Shown here piece by piece: positions 52,979 through 64,000 of a DNA stretch of 64,000 nt. Source of the DNA: Mercurialis annua (taxonomy: Eukaryota > Streptophyta > Magnoliopsida > Malpighiales > Euphorbiaceae). Each line of letters begins with the position of its first letter. The first letter of the stretch is position 1. The stretch is from NCBI RefSeq assembly GCF_937616625.2, contig NC_065574.1:8310501-8374500 (forward strand). The letters are read 5' to 3'. Under the pieces are notes generated by a model. That model ran no database searches. It had not been told where the DNA came from and saw only the letters and a list, made by a program, of their open reading frames with translations. A program made the translations under genes and the position numbers.

Positions 52979-52985
52979 AAAAAAA
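52979..52985 (-). terminator. RNA polymerase III T-run terminator of tRNA-Lys
   Basis: Seven Ts on the minus strand, six bases past the tRNA 3' end. Confidence 0.75.
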
Positions 52986-52991
52986 TGAAAA

Positions 52992-53064
52992 CGCCCACCG
53001 AGGGGCTCGAACCCTCGACCACAAGGTTAAGAGCCTTGCGCTCTACCAACTGAGCTAGACGGGC
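52992..53064 (-). tRNA. tRNA-Lys, anticodon CTT
   Basis: A 73-nt cloverleaf. Acceptor stem GCCCGTC pairs with GGTGGGC (two G-U pairs) and is followed by discriminator G. The D arm is AGCTCAGTTGGTAGAGC, the anticodon loop contains CTCTTAA (CTT), and the T arm is GAGGGTTCGAGCCCTC. A and B boxes are intact and there is no intron. CCA is not encoded, as is normal for nuclear genes. It appears functional. Confidence 0.97.
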
Positions 53065-53499
53065 AAGTTGAATACTTGTTGCTAAAATATTTATAAATAG
53101 ACATCTGTTGGATGTATAAATCAAATCTCTGGACCGATCGAGTTCCCAACAGAATAGGAAAAGGAAAAACCGCATGAGTTAAGGATTAGGAAAAAGGCCA
53201 ATAAAATTGATTTATAAATTCTTTTTCTTTATGAAAACTTAAGCATCATTAACAACACATTAGATAAGCCAATTCTTGTTTGCATAAAAAAAATATTGTA
53301 ACTGGGCTAGCTCTAATTTTTTCTTACCAAATTATATTATTTTCAGTTTGATTCTTAAACTCTGTTCATCATGTCGTACGTGTAATTCTGGTAAATATAC
53401 CGGAGACAAGGTTTCAGAATTGGAATCAACATCATCAACACTGAAAATTGAGCCTAAAGAGTATGCTTTTAGTTAAATTAATTTTAATTTGTATATATT
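53065..53499. other. Intergenic region between tRNA-Lys and the BED gene
   Basis: No feature recognised apart from the shared upstream sequence of two divergent genes. Confidence 0.5.
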
Positions 53500-55673
53500 A
53501 TGTGCATGAATTCGGAAATTAAAAGTTTATTATATGATCTCAGGGATTCGTCGAACAGGGATTCTGTAATGACAATTGATCATGATCATGATCAAGTTAC
53601 TTCCAAGAGAGGATTAAATTCAAGCATGAAGCCGAAATCATCAATTGTGTGGTTACACTTTACTAAAGAAATTATTGGACCTGATTGTACAAAAGTAAAG
53701 TGTAAGCATTGTAATAAATTATTATCTTTTATTACTAATTCCAGGAGGATTGGAACTAGCCATCTTCGCGGACATATAGTCTCCCATCAGAAAACATCCT
53801 TACTTGCTGATCAAGATCAGGATAACGGCGGGGATTTTACGCCGTCAAAAAAGAGAAAAGTTGGCGTTGTTTTAGCATTACAAAAAGTGGTAAGTTTTAT
53901 TTCACAAATTATCTGGATAAAAAGTTCAATATTTTTATTATTTTTAAAAATGAACTATAATTCTAATCTAATTTCAAAATTTTCTTTAATATTTGGTAGG
54001 GGTCACCACTGAGGGATTTAAAAGTTGATAATATCTCTGTGAATTGTGAATCATTGCTAGAAAACTTGGATGAGGTGAAAGGGTCTCCACCACCTTCTTC
54101 GATGTTGCCCACTATCAAGTCCAGAGCTTCTCTCGAGGTAATTAATAAATGGGTTTGTTATATTTTTTTTATTAATTTTGGCGTGTTTCGTAATTACAAC
54201 ACAAAATCAAAAATTTGACAAATTTGACGTTAATTTTTAAATTTTGAAAAATTGAAACACTAACCTATTTTATGTTGTAGCTGTCGGAACATTGTATATT
54301 ATACAGTCCGCGTTAGTGTACTTTCAATAAAAAATAATTCAGCGTTTCGATTTTTCAAAGCATGAAAGTTGGTGATTGAACTTGGTCCAAATTTAAAAAT
54401 TTACATTTTAGTACAAATTCGCCAAAGTTAATGATTTAGTTTATATTTAACCTTAACAAATGTTTTAACGCATAAGGCAATACATAGATGTATCGCCTTA
54501 GTAAGTAGCATCTAGCAAAGTAATTAATGGTTATATTACGTTATTCGTGCCATATATACCATTATCTATTCGTCATTTTCTAAATATATTTTTAATCGAT
54601 TTAGAGCTGATGTGGCACAATATTATATACGCCACATAAAATAAGTTTTATACACAAATATATAACATTGTGCACATCAAATTCAAACAGAATGTGCGTA
54701 TATTTGGTAGTATTAAAAAATTGACCAGTGAGTTGTAGTTCAAATGGTAAAAGCGCCTGTTAAAATCGTGTATTTAATTTTTCTCACAAACACTCCCGCT
54801 ACCTAATAATTAAAAAAAAGTATTAAAAAATATAAATATGACCCGATTTTAAAAATATAATATATTTGACAAATATGTAAAAGTTGTTTTTTTATTGAAA
54901 AAGTTGTTGGTCCATATAAATATTTTGCCATTTGAATAACTTAATTTCATCTAATTAGACATCATTAGCTTTGACAAGATTAATTCAACAGTACCTAACG
55001 TTAATATTTTGATTACTTGTTCCAATTACAGATTCCAATTCCAATGACAGAATCGTCATCTTCCCTCGTAGACTCTTCCTTAAATGTTCAAACAATGTCA
55101 GAAACACAGATTAAAGAACAATTATCAAGCTTCCTTAACATGTCACTAGAGGCCATCCACCAATCCAATTCCTTCAACAATCTCAAGAAAATCATAATCA
55201 CACTTCTCCAACAAAACACTAGCCATCTCAAAAGAACAACTCTTCTGAATCTACTCTGTCTCGTAAACGAATCCAGAAAAAACATTCCGATCACCATATC
55301 CGCTGTCGAAACTGCCCGAGCCTGTTTTAATTCTCTTACGAAATTAAGCGAAGAGCTTGATGCAGAACTAAATGTAAGACTAGACCGACTCGAAGTTCTG
55401 GAGACCGAGGTTTCGAAGCTTTCGGATGAAGAGATGAAGGTAGAGAGTGAAATTCAGCGTTTGATTGTTCAGAAAAGGGAAATAAATGATCGGAAAAATT
55501 CAGCTGTGGTGCAACTAGAGAAGCTTAACGAAGAAGCTGTGAGTCAGTTGGTTGAATGGAAAAATAGGGAAGGAGAAGTTAGAAATGCTAAAGAAGATTT
55601 GTTTGGAGAAAATGAGAAGTTGGCTGAAGCTAATACAAATTGGAGACGTTTTAAAGAAGACTTAGGTTTGTGA
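53500..55673 (+). CDS. BED-type zinc finger protein with C-terminal coiled coil
   Basis: Three exons (53500-53889, 54000-54137, 55032-55673) with GT-AG borders and phase 0 junctions encode 389 aa. Residues about 48-98 form a BED finger: an aromatic WLHF start, CKHC, then SHLRGHIVSH supplying the histidines. A basic KKRKVG patch near 120 may be a nuclear signal. The C-terminal about 110 residues are heptad-like and charged (ELDAELNVRLDRLEVLETEV...), predicted coiled coil. BED fingers bind DNA and occur in hAT transposases and genes domesticated from them. No transposase catalytic core or hAT dimerisation domain is present here. A second ATG lies two codons in. Intron 2 is about 0.9 kb. Function is unknown; a DNA-binding protein that oligomerises through the coiled coil is an inference. 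Confidence 0.7.
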
Positions 55674-55926
55674 TCACTTGCGGTTTTGATTAGGTTCTGA
55701 TTTTCTAAGAATAACCAATGAGTTATATTTTAAACAATACGAGCGCTAGGCAGTATTTTGTTAAAGTTGTGGATTCTATTTTTGTCGATCAAACGCCTAC
55801 TTTTCCTGATTATCAGAAGAAGAAAAGAAACAAGAGTAAGAATTGGAATGCTATATTTGCAGTACTTTCAATAAGTTTGATTGTAGCTAAATTTTTCCAA
55901 TTGAGTTTTAAAAAATTTAAATATTA

Positions 55927-56177
55927 AACAACAGCGCAACCAGCGCTATAGATCCTGTTCAGCTAGTCATTGACGATTGCAGGTTACTGATCGAAGATCG
56001 TGATGTCCGGTTCAAACATGTTCGAAGACAATGCAACCAAGTTGCACATACCTTAGCTAAATGGGGTATTTTTATCGGTAAAGATTGTATCTCTAATGAG
56101 AATGTTCCTTTTCCCGTTAATGAAGTTGTTATGATTATTGTTAATTAATAAAGTTCATCTTTCCTCTAAAAAAAAAA
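55927..56177 (+). mobile_element. 5'-truncated LINE tail (RNase H C-terminus, poly(A))
   Basis: Plus-strand codons from NNSATSAIDPVQLV to HVRRQCNQVAHTLAKWG and a stop at 56146-56148 match the C-terminal end of plant LINE RNase H (HVxRxxNxxAHxLA). AATAAA (56147-56152) and an A-run ending at 56177 follow. A typical dead-on-arrival L1 insertion. No clean target duplication was found. Confidence 0.8.
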
Positions 56178-57869
56178 TTAATTTAATTAATTCAGTTGAG
56201 CATGTTTAACTATAAATAAAACAAAAAAGATTAATTCAGACTATAACTTTTAGAATTAAAAAATTTAGTTAAAATAACAAATATTTGTATTTTTCTAATT
56301 ATAAAGATCAATCATTTAGGATCATTTGGATAACCCGCCATTTTATTTATTTCTCTTAGAAAACAACTTTGAATCATTTCCAATGAATTGATTCTAATTT
56401 TAAAAAACCTCTTAACCGTATGAATTTATCTGGAAATTCAGCTTAACTTGTCGAGTTACAATAATTTTAGTTAGTTATCAGACTTTTATATCAGCCAGTC
56501 GAGTTGTTAATCTAACCTTGGTCCATAATGATTTGTTTTCCTTTAAGTTGTATGTTAAGTGAGGATTTTAAAATTTCGTATAAAATCTCTCTTAGCCGTT
56601 ATCGTTTTTTGGGTTTTCCTTACTATACGTGAAAATTATTAAATAAATATATAATTTAAAAAATTGATTCTGATTTATTAACGTATTTAACTTGTTAAAT
56701 GTTACTTTATTTTAGATAAATTAGTCCATTTGAACAAAAAAGATAAATAAATAAAATTTAATTATTATTACGCGAGTGTACTAGATTATAATTAAAATAA
56801 AACTCTTCAAATTAAACTATAATTGTTGAAATTAATAAAATTAACAAATATCTAGATTCTCTCAATCAAACAAAAAGTAAACTTCTTTATGAATAACTAA
56901 CATCACAAGTGATTATTATTTGTGGAAAATATATAATAATGAACCAAATAAAACATAAAATTAGCAATACATATATAATACAACAAAAAGAAAGAGAGTG
57001 CGATAAAAAAAATACACCGATTATTATTAAAAAAAATTATAAATTTGAGTTAGATATCATTTTTTAAAATTTAGGTAAAATTAACTTGACTTTTATAAAT
57101 TTGTTTTTTTTGACATTTGATCGAATTCACTACCGTCGTTCAAGTTAATTTTATTAATTAAATTGGTCAAAATATCTAATAACTAAATTGTAATTTGATC
57201 AATGAACTTATTTTTCTTTTATAAAAGTTTATTTTTTATGTTTTTATAATTTTTAAAAAAATAATTAAAATAGATTTTGTTTATGACAATCAAATTCTTT
57301 AAATGAGTCAACTATATAATTAACTAATAAAAAAATATTAATGACCAAATAATTAAAGATTCTTTTTAACTTAAAACATAAAAAATAAATTTAATTATTT
57401 TAACCAACTTTTTGAACTTTTTTTATTTTAAAATATTACATAAAATAGCAAATGCAAATGGAAGAAAAAAGAATTAATTACATTAACAATTTTATTTTTT
57501 AAATAGAGAACATAAAAGAGGAGGTACACGTTAGCCTTCAGGAACCTCAGCCAAGTCCATGTCTAAAGACCGTACGACGTCGTATTTGTATCATTTTTGT
57601 TGGACGATTTTGTCCTTCCGAAACTTTTTACCTTTAGCTTTTTAGGTCCAATTAGGGGTTTTCTCGTCTTGTTTATTGAATTTCCGTAGTTCTGTAGCTC
57701 ACTACATTCAAGCCCATTAACTTCGTCTTCTACCTCTACTTTCTGTTTTCAGATAATTAAAAAATCCGATTCTTTAATCGGAATTTGTTTTTTGCGGCCC
57801 GGTTCACTTCGGATCTCTGATTATTTTATTTTTTAAAGGAAAAGCAGTAATTATAGTAATCGTAAAAAG
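56178..57869 (+). promoter_or_regulatory. Upstream region and promoter of the TMEM50 gene (duplicate copy 1)
   Basis: About 56780-57825 is homologous to about 62245-63640. Conserved blocks include GACGTCGTAT with ACGT cores (bZIP-type), TGGACGATTTTGTCCTTCCG, TTTAGGTCCAATTAGGG and GGCCCGGTTCACTTCGGATC just before the ATG. Copy 1 lacks an 80-bp piece containing CTATATAAG that copy 2 retains. Confidence 0.65.
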
Positions 57870-60734
57870 ATGGACTTACCGGAGTTATGGGCGATCTTCG
57901 GTCCAGGAGTAGCAGGAGCTGTATTTGGAGCCGGTTGGTGGTTTTGGGTTGACGCCGTTGTTTGTAGCGCCGTTAAAATTTCATTTGTTCATTACCTTCC
58001 TGGTATTCTTTCTATATATAATAATATGAATTTTAAGATTTTTTTTGTATTTATATAATTGATTAGGGTTTATTAATTGATCCTGTTTTTTTTTATCAGG
58101 GATATTTGCATCTATTGCAGCTTTGATGTTTAATTGTGTTAGGAAGGAAGATATTGACTACTCTCCATATGAAGAAGGCGAGTGGCGGTTAGTATTTTTT
58201 AATCTGTTTTCACTGTTTTTGTTCTAATTTAAAATTATGTTAAGAATCTTGTTTTATCTTTTGACTACATTTTACATTCTAATCATTATGATTTAAAGAA
58301 CTTAGATGTTTTTGGTTGGTGATGCTTGTTTAGTTGTTTACGTCTTGAATCTGGAGATCAGATGTCCGATAAAATAACCTTAGTTGATGGAGATATTATC
58401 ATGTACATAGTGTGCGCAACTGTGTGTGCTGATTGAAATTGTGTAAGGTTTTTTTGTGCATTCTTCCTTTGGTTGAGTTGAGATGCTTAAGATCTTATAT
58501 GTGGCCGAGTTGTCATAGAAAGTATATCACAGTGCAAGTTGATCAGTTGTAATTTTGATAATTTTATCCCGAGCAGCTAATTTTTCATCCCATTTGTTTT
58601 AGTTTTATAAGAATGACGGGGAGTTATTCGTACAGCAGTAGGGGATTTAATCATTGTAAAGCTTGTATGAGAAGCTGGTAATGCATGTTTTTCGATTGCA
58701 ATTTTTTCTGAATTGTGCGTCGCACAGTGACAAAACTTAGAAGATACAATTTTGTTTTTCTCTAAACCTGTTATTTAGAAACACAACAAGTAGGGAGTGC
58801 CAAGTAGAACATACGGATGGTAATATATGTGAAGAACTTGTGTCGTCTTGTGGTTTATGCGAAAGTTGATGTGTTGTCTTGTGATTTACATCATTACACT
58901 AAAAATGATTACCAAATTAATATTAGGGAATTCAGAACTCCCTTTACTTACTTTTTCTCCGTATGCACAACACTTCTTAGGGATGCGTAATGCTAGTGTT
59001 AAGATGTTGGAAACATTATAAATGAGTCATTATTGCCTGATCAATTGTGTTGTAAGCTATGGATTTCACCATAAAAGCTGATTTTGAGATGTGCACATGT
59101 CATCATAGAAGATATGATTTCTCTTGTAGTGGAGATGGTGATGCAGTTATGTTTGCATACCCATCTGTTTAAATTCTTATTAAATTTTTCCTGTCTTATT
59201 ATGTTAACATTTAGATGCTGTTTTTTTTTTGAATGAGGTAATTGGATAGGCATCATCTACAAGTTCCCTCTTAATTTGAGATTTGAACTTAAGTTGGAAA
59301 AAATGAGGGCTTGTAACATTCACAACTATGCTAGAGTGTTTATCCTCTTTTCTCTTGCTGTTTCAGTCTGTTATAATTTATCCTTTGGTATGTGCGGCAT
59401 TTGTATGACATACATTACAAGTTTCAATCAATGAGTCTAAGCTGTTCGTTTTCTTGTATAATTCATGTTTGAAAATTATTAAGGGGGAAATTGACACGAA
59501 TGGAATGATGCTTTACGTAGATAGTATACCATCATATGGAATTATGAAGTTTTCGGTCAAGTTAATGCTGACAAATCTAGCTCTGACATGGAAACTTTGA
59601 TGATAATGCTCAATAAAATGTTTCTCTTATTCCATATGATTGTCTTATTGATTGTAATCTCTGACATGCATGCCTCTTAATGGTGAAAAATATATTGATG
59701 TGTATATCTAGTTCAAACTGATATGCAAGAATGGTTATGCTTTGCATTCTGTTTTCATGCTCAAGGTTATTCTAAGTTTCTAACTAATTATTCCCTTTGG
59801 GACAACAGATTGAAGCTTTGGCTTTTCTTTGCTTACGTGGTATCCTTCGTTTCTCTAGCGGCATCAGTGGGCTTATTAATACAAGATTCACTCGTCAAAT
59901 CTGGGCCTTCAGTATGGGCAGGAACTGCAGGTGTATTGCAATGTGTATCTGTGTTGATAAGGTAAATTGTTGTCTTGATTTGTATAGCTAATAGTTCCTT
60001 CTTCTTTTTTCCATAACCCAACAAAGTCTTAACTCTGAGAAATTTTCACTAATGTATCTGAACTTCTCTGCCTGTATGGTACCTAAATTTCATTTCGTAA
60101 TTGAATATACTCAAACTATAATTTTGTTATAGCATAGTACCTTCCGTTAATAATTCTCCATTTCCATCAAAATGGACTGACGTATCAGTCACGTGGATAT
60201 TTGTGCGGTAGAAAAAAATCCTACTAAGCGGGGTTTTCACTGTTTAAGGGAGATGGGGTGCCACGTGACAAGACATGGCATTCATACCGGGTCTCACGTG
60301 ACGCCATGCGGAACCCCCATGTGATTTGTTTCTTTCTTAGTAGGATCTAAAAAACAATTCTTATGTGAGGTAGATATGACTACAACGTCAGCCTATTTTG
60401 ATTGAAATGGAGATTTGTGTTTACAAAAGGTACTTTATAGCTATAAAATTATAAGATATGTACATTCTAGTTATGAATTGAAATTTAAGTACCATGCAAA
60501 GAGTGAAATTCATGTAGCGCTGGTAAAATTTCCCCAATCATGTGAAGAATTGTTGGTCGATCTATGACAAGCTTTTTCTCGTTATTACACTCCACACACA
60601 AATACACTGATATTTCATATAAGGGTGTTGAATATTTTAAACATTAATTGTTTTTTTTAATGACATACTTTGTTCTAATAACTAAATCTGTTATTCACAG
60701 TGGGCTAATTTATTGGACTTCGCACTCGGAATGA
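57870..60734 (+). CDS. TMEM50 / UPF0220 family small membrane protein
   Basis: Four exons (57870-58002, 58100-58187, 59809-59961, 60701-60734), all GT-AG and in phase, encode 135 aa, the usual size for plant members. The N-terminus MDLPELWAIFGPGVAGAVFG is followed by a tryptophan-rich GWWFWVDAV, then four hydrophobic segments (about 10-35, 45-62, 79-101 and 108-130) separated by KEDIDYSPYEEGEW, with GLIYWTSHSE at the C-terminus. Animal TMEM50 proteins are ER/endomembrane four-pass proteins of poorly known function; location here is inferred. Intron 2 is long (1.6 kb). Intron 3 holds a MITE. Upstream sequence is duplicated near the window end. Confidence 0.9.
60040..60520. mobile_element. MITE in TMEM50 intron 3
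   Basis: CTGTATGGTACCTAAATTTC near 60071 pairs with GAAATTTAAGTACCATGCA near 60480. Further in, ATCCTACTAAG pairs with CTTAGTAGGATC. The insert is about 480 bp with no ORF. Confidence 0.6.
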
Positions 60735-62244
60735 AATGTGAAATTGTATGTATCATTTAGGGATGAAATAGAGTCATCTCCTGCTTACAAGCTGCCTATC
60801 AGAATCTGGAGAATTGATAGTATTCTAAGCAAGTCTACTAAAATTTATGGTGGTGGTTGTCCTTGAGTCTGTTCATAAAAAAATCTAAACTCATTTACAC
60901 TGGTTTTTCTTGATTGTTTTATGTATCCTTATGCGTTGTTTGTCGTATAAATTTATTGCATCTCCAGGAAAAAGGTATTTACTGCACTTCTGTATAATAC
61001 AATATCATTATGTAAATGCGAAGTAATATTTCAGGAATTAAACTCTCAAAAAAGCATCAGTGTTTCTAATTGATGCATTTGTCACTTTGCTGCTTCAATT
61101 TTGGTCTTGCAAATACGTGCTGTCGGTTGCTTTATCCATGGCTTGTTTTTTCTTATTATTTATAGGATGAGCAAATTTGGTGTCTTTCTTCTTTATTTCA
61201 TTCTTGTACATTCCTTTATATTAGCAGAAACTGTAATAGGATGCTCGTTACTTGGTTCAGGAGCTCAAGTTTCTTTTATGTAATAACTCCTCAAGCTAAG
61301 TTCTTTAGCTTTGTAATCCTTGTTTTTTAATAGGCCCCTTGTGATAAGTAAATTGATAGGGAATCGTTTTATTTTATTTTTATTTCAAATTATAAGTAGT
61401 TATTTATTACCTGAATGATTTATTATCATATCTACAATACCAATTATGGTAGAAATATTATAAAAGAAACATTTAGGGGGTGTTTGGTCCTTATACAAAG
61501 AGAAAAGGGAAGAAGGAGAGGGGGGGGGGGGGGGGGGGGGGGGGTAATGGAGGATATTAATCTCTTTAAATTATTGAGTTATTTCAATATTACAAAAAGA
61601 GTACTAAATTTTAAATTGTTAAAAAATAGTCACTAAATTATTGAATTGTTTTCTAAGGAGGTCACCGTCTTAAAAAAAGGCCATTAAATTTATCGTAAAT
61701 TACAAAACGGGTACCATTTTGTTAAAAATGATATTAAATTATACACTAATTTGTAATTATGGCATGCCATGTATGGTAAAGCGCAAAAAATTTAATACGT
61801 TTTGCCTCGAGTGATATCCCGTGAAATAAATTAATAACTTAATGACCATTTTTTTAACGATTTGAAATTTAATACCCTTTTTGCAATATTAGAATAACTC
61901 AGTGACCTCAGAAGTTTAATATCCGGCAAATGAATAATTTCCATAGTTTGTGTTTGTTTTATTTAAAATTACTAGATAATGAGAATGACGATTACCCTTT
62001 TAATGGAAATCACCCATTCCCCCTGCACCCGCGTGAATGGACTTTTCATTTCATAGGAATTAAAATTTAACTAATGTTTTAATAATAAATAATAATATAA
62101 ATTTATGATATTTCCTTTTCTCTTCCGTAATTTTCTTATGTTTTCTCACAAATTTGCATGCAGCTATTTATTTCAATAATATATAGAATATTATGACTTT
62201 TAAAAATTACGGAGAGTAAACTCAGACCAATTTGATTCAATAGA
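60735..62244. other. Intergenic region between the two duplicate copies
   Basis: Contains an imperfect inverted repeat at about 61570-61925 with arms around TTATTCTAATATTGC/ATTTCAATATTACAAA, and a G-homopolymer (61520-61544). No gene recognised. Confidence 0.5.
61520..61544 (+). repeat. Poly(G) run of 25
   Basis: Twenty-five consecutive Gs following GGGGGTGTTTGG and a purine-rich stretch. Such a run is rare in an AT-rich plant genome. Confidence 0.95.
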
Positions 62245-63640
62245 GTATGTTAAATTATAATTAAATATAATTTTTACAAATCAACTATAATTATTAAAAT
62301 CAGTAAAATTAATAAATATTTGAATTTCTTTAAATCAAATAAAATTAAGACTATCTTATGAATAATTAAATTCAGAAATATTTTCTTTTTCGAAAAAGTA
62401 TATTTTAAAAAGATATACAATTATGAACTAAATAAGAAATAAAATTAACAGTAGAGATATAATAATAAAAGGAGAAGAGGGAGCGAGAAACAAATAGACA
62501 AAGATTATTGATAAAATAATAATCATAAATTAAGTAATTTTTTTAATTCAGGTCAAATTAACTAAGTTCTTATAACTTAAAAAAAAAAATCAAAATTTTC
62601 ATGTTTGATAAAATTTAGGGTTAATTTTTTTTAGTATCAAATTTTTGTTGGTTTTATTAGTTATAGCCAAACATTTTAAAATTATCAGGATTAACCCGTT
62701 TTGAGATATTCAGTACCTTTTCTAACCATTTAGGCTAATCATGTATGTAATACTTTAGGAAGAAATTCAAAAAAATGGCTACAAAAGGTTCTGAATATTC
62801 CAATATAGTCTAATCTTGACGATTTTGAAAGATTTGACTATAACTGAGAAAATTCGCAAAAGTTTGGTATTTAAAAAAGATTAGACGTAAAATTTATTAC
62901 TATACTGCTCAATTAATTTGACTGGTTAAATTGGTCAAAGTATCTACATGTTATAACTAAATTTTAATTCAATAATGAACTTTTTTTATATAAAAGTCCA
63001 TAACATTCTAAAAAATGAAACATAATTTTTCAATTTTGTACAAAATCATAACTTATTTATAATTATAATTAATTTATTTTTATTTTAGATTAACTATTTC
63101 TAATAATAAAAATAAAAATAATATTTACTGTTATTATTAAAAAATTAATAATAAAAATTTTAAAATCTAAATAAAAAGTATTTTCATGTATCTAATTATA
63201 TTATTTTTTAAATGTGATTAGCTCAGTTTTGTAATTTTCTCATAAATAAATGTATATATGGTTAATAAAGGAGGGACCCGTTAGCCTTGATGCATGAACT
63301 TCAGTGAAGTCCATGTCTAAACACCGAGCGACGTCGTATCTGTATCTTTTGTTTGGACGATTTTGTCCTTCCGAAATTTCCTTTTCCTATATAAGACAAA
63401 GCATCTTTTTCATTACCCCTAATAAGGCCCCCCTTTTTCAGAATCAAAACTTTAGCCCCTACCTTTTTAGGTCCAATTAGGGTTTTTCTCATTTTTTTTA
63501 ATTGAATTTCCATTACTCTGAAGCTCACAGCCTTCAGTTCTGAGCTACAATCAAGCCCATTAACTTCGCCATCTACCTCTATTTTCCGATTCTTTAATCG
63601 GAATCTGTTTTTACGGCCCGGTTCACTTCGGATCTGTTAA
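62245..63640 (+). promoter_or_regulatory. Duplicated promoter/5' UTR of a TMEM50-like gene (copy 2)
   Basis: Homologous to about 56780-57825 over its whole length apart from an inserted foldback element (about 62630-62885). Shared blocks include GACGTCGTAT, TGGACGATTTTGTCCTTCCG and GGCCCGGTTCACTTCGGATC. This copy has a TATA-like CTATATAAG at about 63388. After the last shared block a good donor (GAG|GTATAT, about 63645) suggests a 5' UTR intron, so coding exons would lie beyond the window. Confidence 0.65.
62630..62885. mobile_element. MITE inserted in duplicate copy 2
   Basis: Inverted arms around AGTTATAGCCAAACATTTTA and TTGACTATAACTGAGAAAA. It is missing from the aligned position in copy 1 (about 57100), so it inserted after the duplication. 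Its arms resemble those of the foldback at about 38515-38895. Confidence 0.6.
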
Positions 63641-64000
63641 TTGAGGTATATAATCCTAGATCTTTTAATTTTCTATAACTATTAATTTTCTTTTAGTGTT
63701 CTTTAATTTGATGTCAGAGTCTTGTTTTCTTTGATCATCTTTTTGTTATTATTTTTAATTCATTTTGTCGATTTTTAACTTGTGAAGATACTGTTCACTA
63801 GGATTATCAGGTTTCAATTAGTGTTTTTTTCATAGTTGAATCCTTGAAAGTTATTACGTAGTGTTGCAGTGAATGAACTTTTGTGTGAACTGCTAATTAT
63901 GTCTTGGAGAAAATTAACGAAATGGAAATTATTTAGTTGTTTTCTAGGAGAAGTTCAGTGAGGGTTTTTCCTAAGAAGCAGCTGTTATAGAAACTTGACA

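Noticed and set aside
52966..53175. 69-codon minus-strand ORF containing a LAQLVERKALNLVVEG-type stretch
   Set aside because: This is translation of the tRNA-Lys gene, a common artefact.
54722..54790. tRNA-like look of a stretch with GTTCAAATGGTAAAAGCG in the BED gene intron
   Set aside because: No complete cloverleaf can be drawn; at best a decayed tRNA-derived fragment.
55718..55927. 69-codon plus-strand ORF with a hydrophobic segment, just after the BED gene
   Set aside because: Could be read as a small membrane peptide, but it has no recognised family, is AT-rich and ends at the LINE tail; support is too weak.

Overview
The window is AT-rich nuclear DNA from a eudicot plant. The evidence is spliceosomal introns, a TPS-b type terpene synthase, a MIR396 precursor, a plant EREX-type PX protein, plant LINE, CACTA, hAT, Mutator and Stowaway elements, and telo-boxes in front of a translation-related gene. 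The sequence alone does not identify the species.

Layout. 1-4762 (minus): a terpene synthase with exons 1-4 recognisable but a frameshifting deletion in exon 4, so a pseudogene or at least a damaged allele. 6031-14378: a composite repeat. A broken CACTA end (6031-6622) abuts a Ty3/gypsy-like LTR element lying on the minus strand. That element has a complete 2.57-kb LTR at 11807-14378, a truncated partner LTR at 6623-7632, a primer-binding site and a polypurine tract, but no readable gag-pol. 14379-27990: gene-poor, with a four-unit tandem array, a Mutator-type MITE, a 1.8-kb Mutator-type foldback element built of nested palindromes (18573-20375), a hAT MITE and a complete non-autonomous CACTA element (24333-25452).

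28003-37808 is the main gene island. The SRP54 gene (plus, nine exons, one GC-AG intron) and an EREX/EREL-like PX-domain gene (minus, ten exons) converge on a gap of about 840 bp. 37809-42565 is mostly empty apart from MITEs and a clear MIR396 precursor (41179-41291). 42566-52467 is a very young rearrangement: a 5.58-kb LINE fragment with two intact long ORFs, flanked by nearly identical 2.16-kb direct repeats of ordinary genomic DNA. Next come a tRNA-Lys(CTT) gene (52992-53064, minus), a BED-zinc-finger/coiled-coil gene (53500-55673, plus), a 5'-truncated LINE tail (55927-56177) and a four-exon TMEM50/UPF0220 gene (57870-60734, plus). The promoter of the last gene is duplicated at about 62245-63640, so a paralogue probably starts beyond the window.

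The genes are separate housekeeping, regulatory or metabolic units and do not form one pathway. SRP54 acts in co-translational targeting, the PX protein in endosome-to-vacuole traffic, miR396 in control of GRF growth regulators, and TMEM50 is a small membrane protein. I saw no evidence of a wholly new biochemical system. The most unusual structures are the LINE inside a 2.16-kb duplication, the nested-palindrome Mutator foldback element, and the palindrome array in the LTR where the left LTR copy is broken. Exon limits were read by eye from splice signals, reading frame and family similarity.
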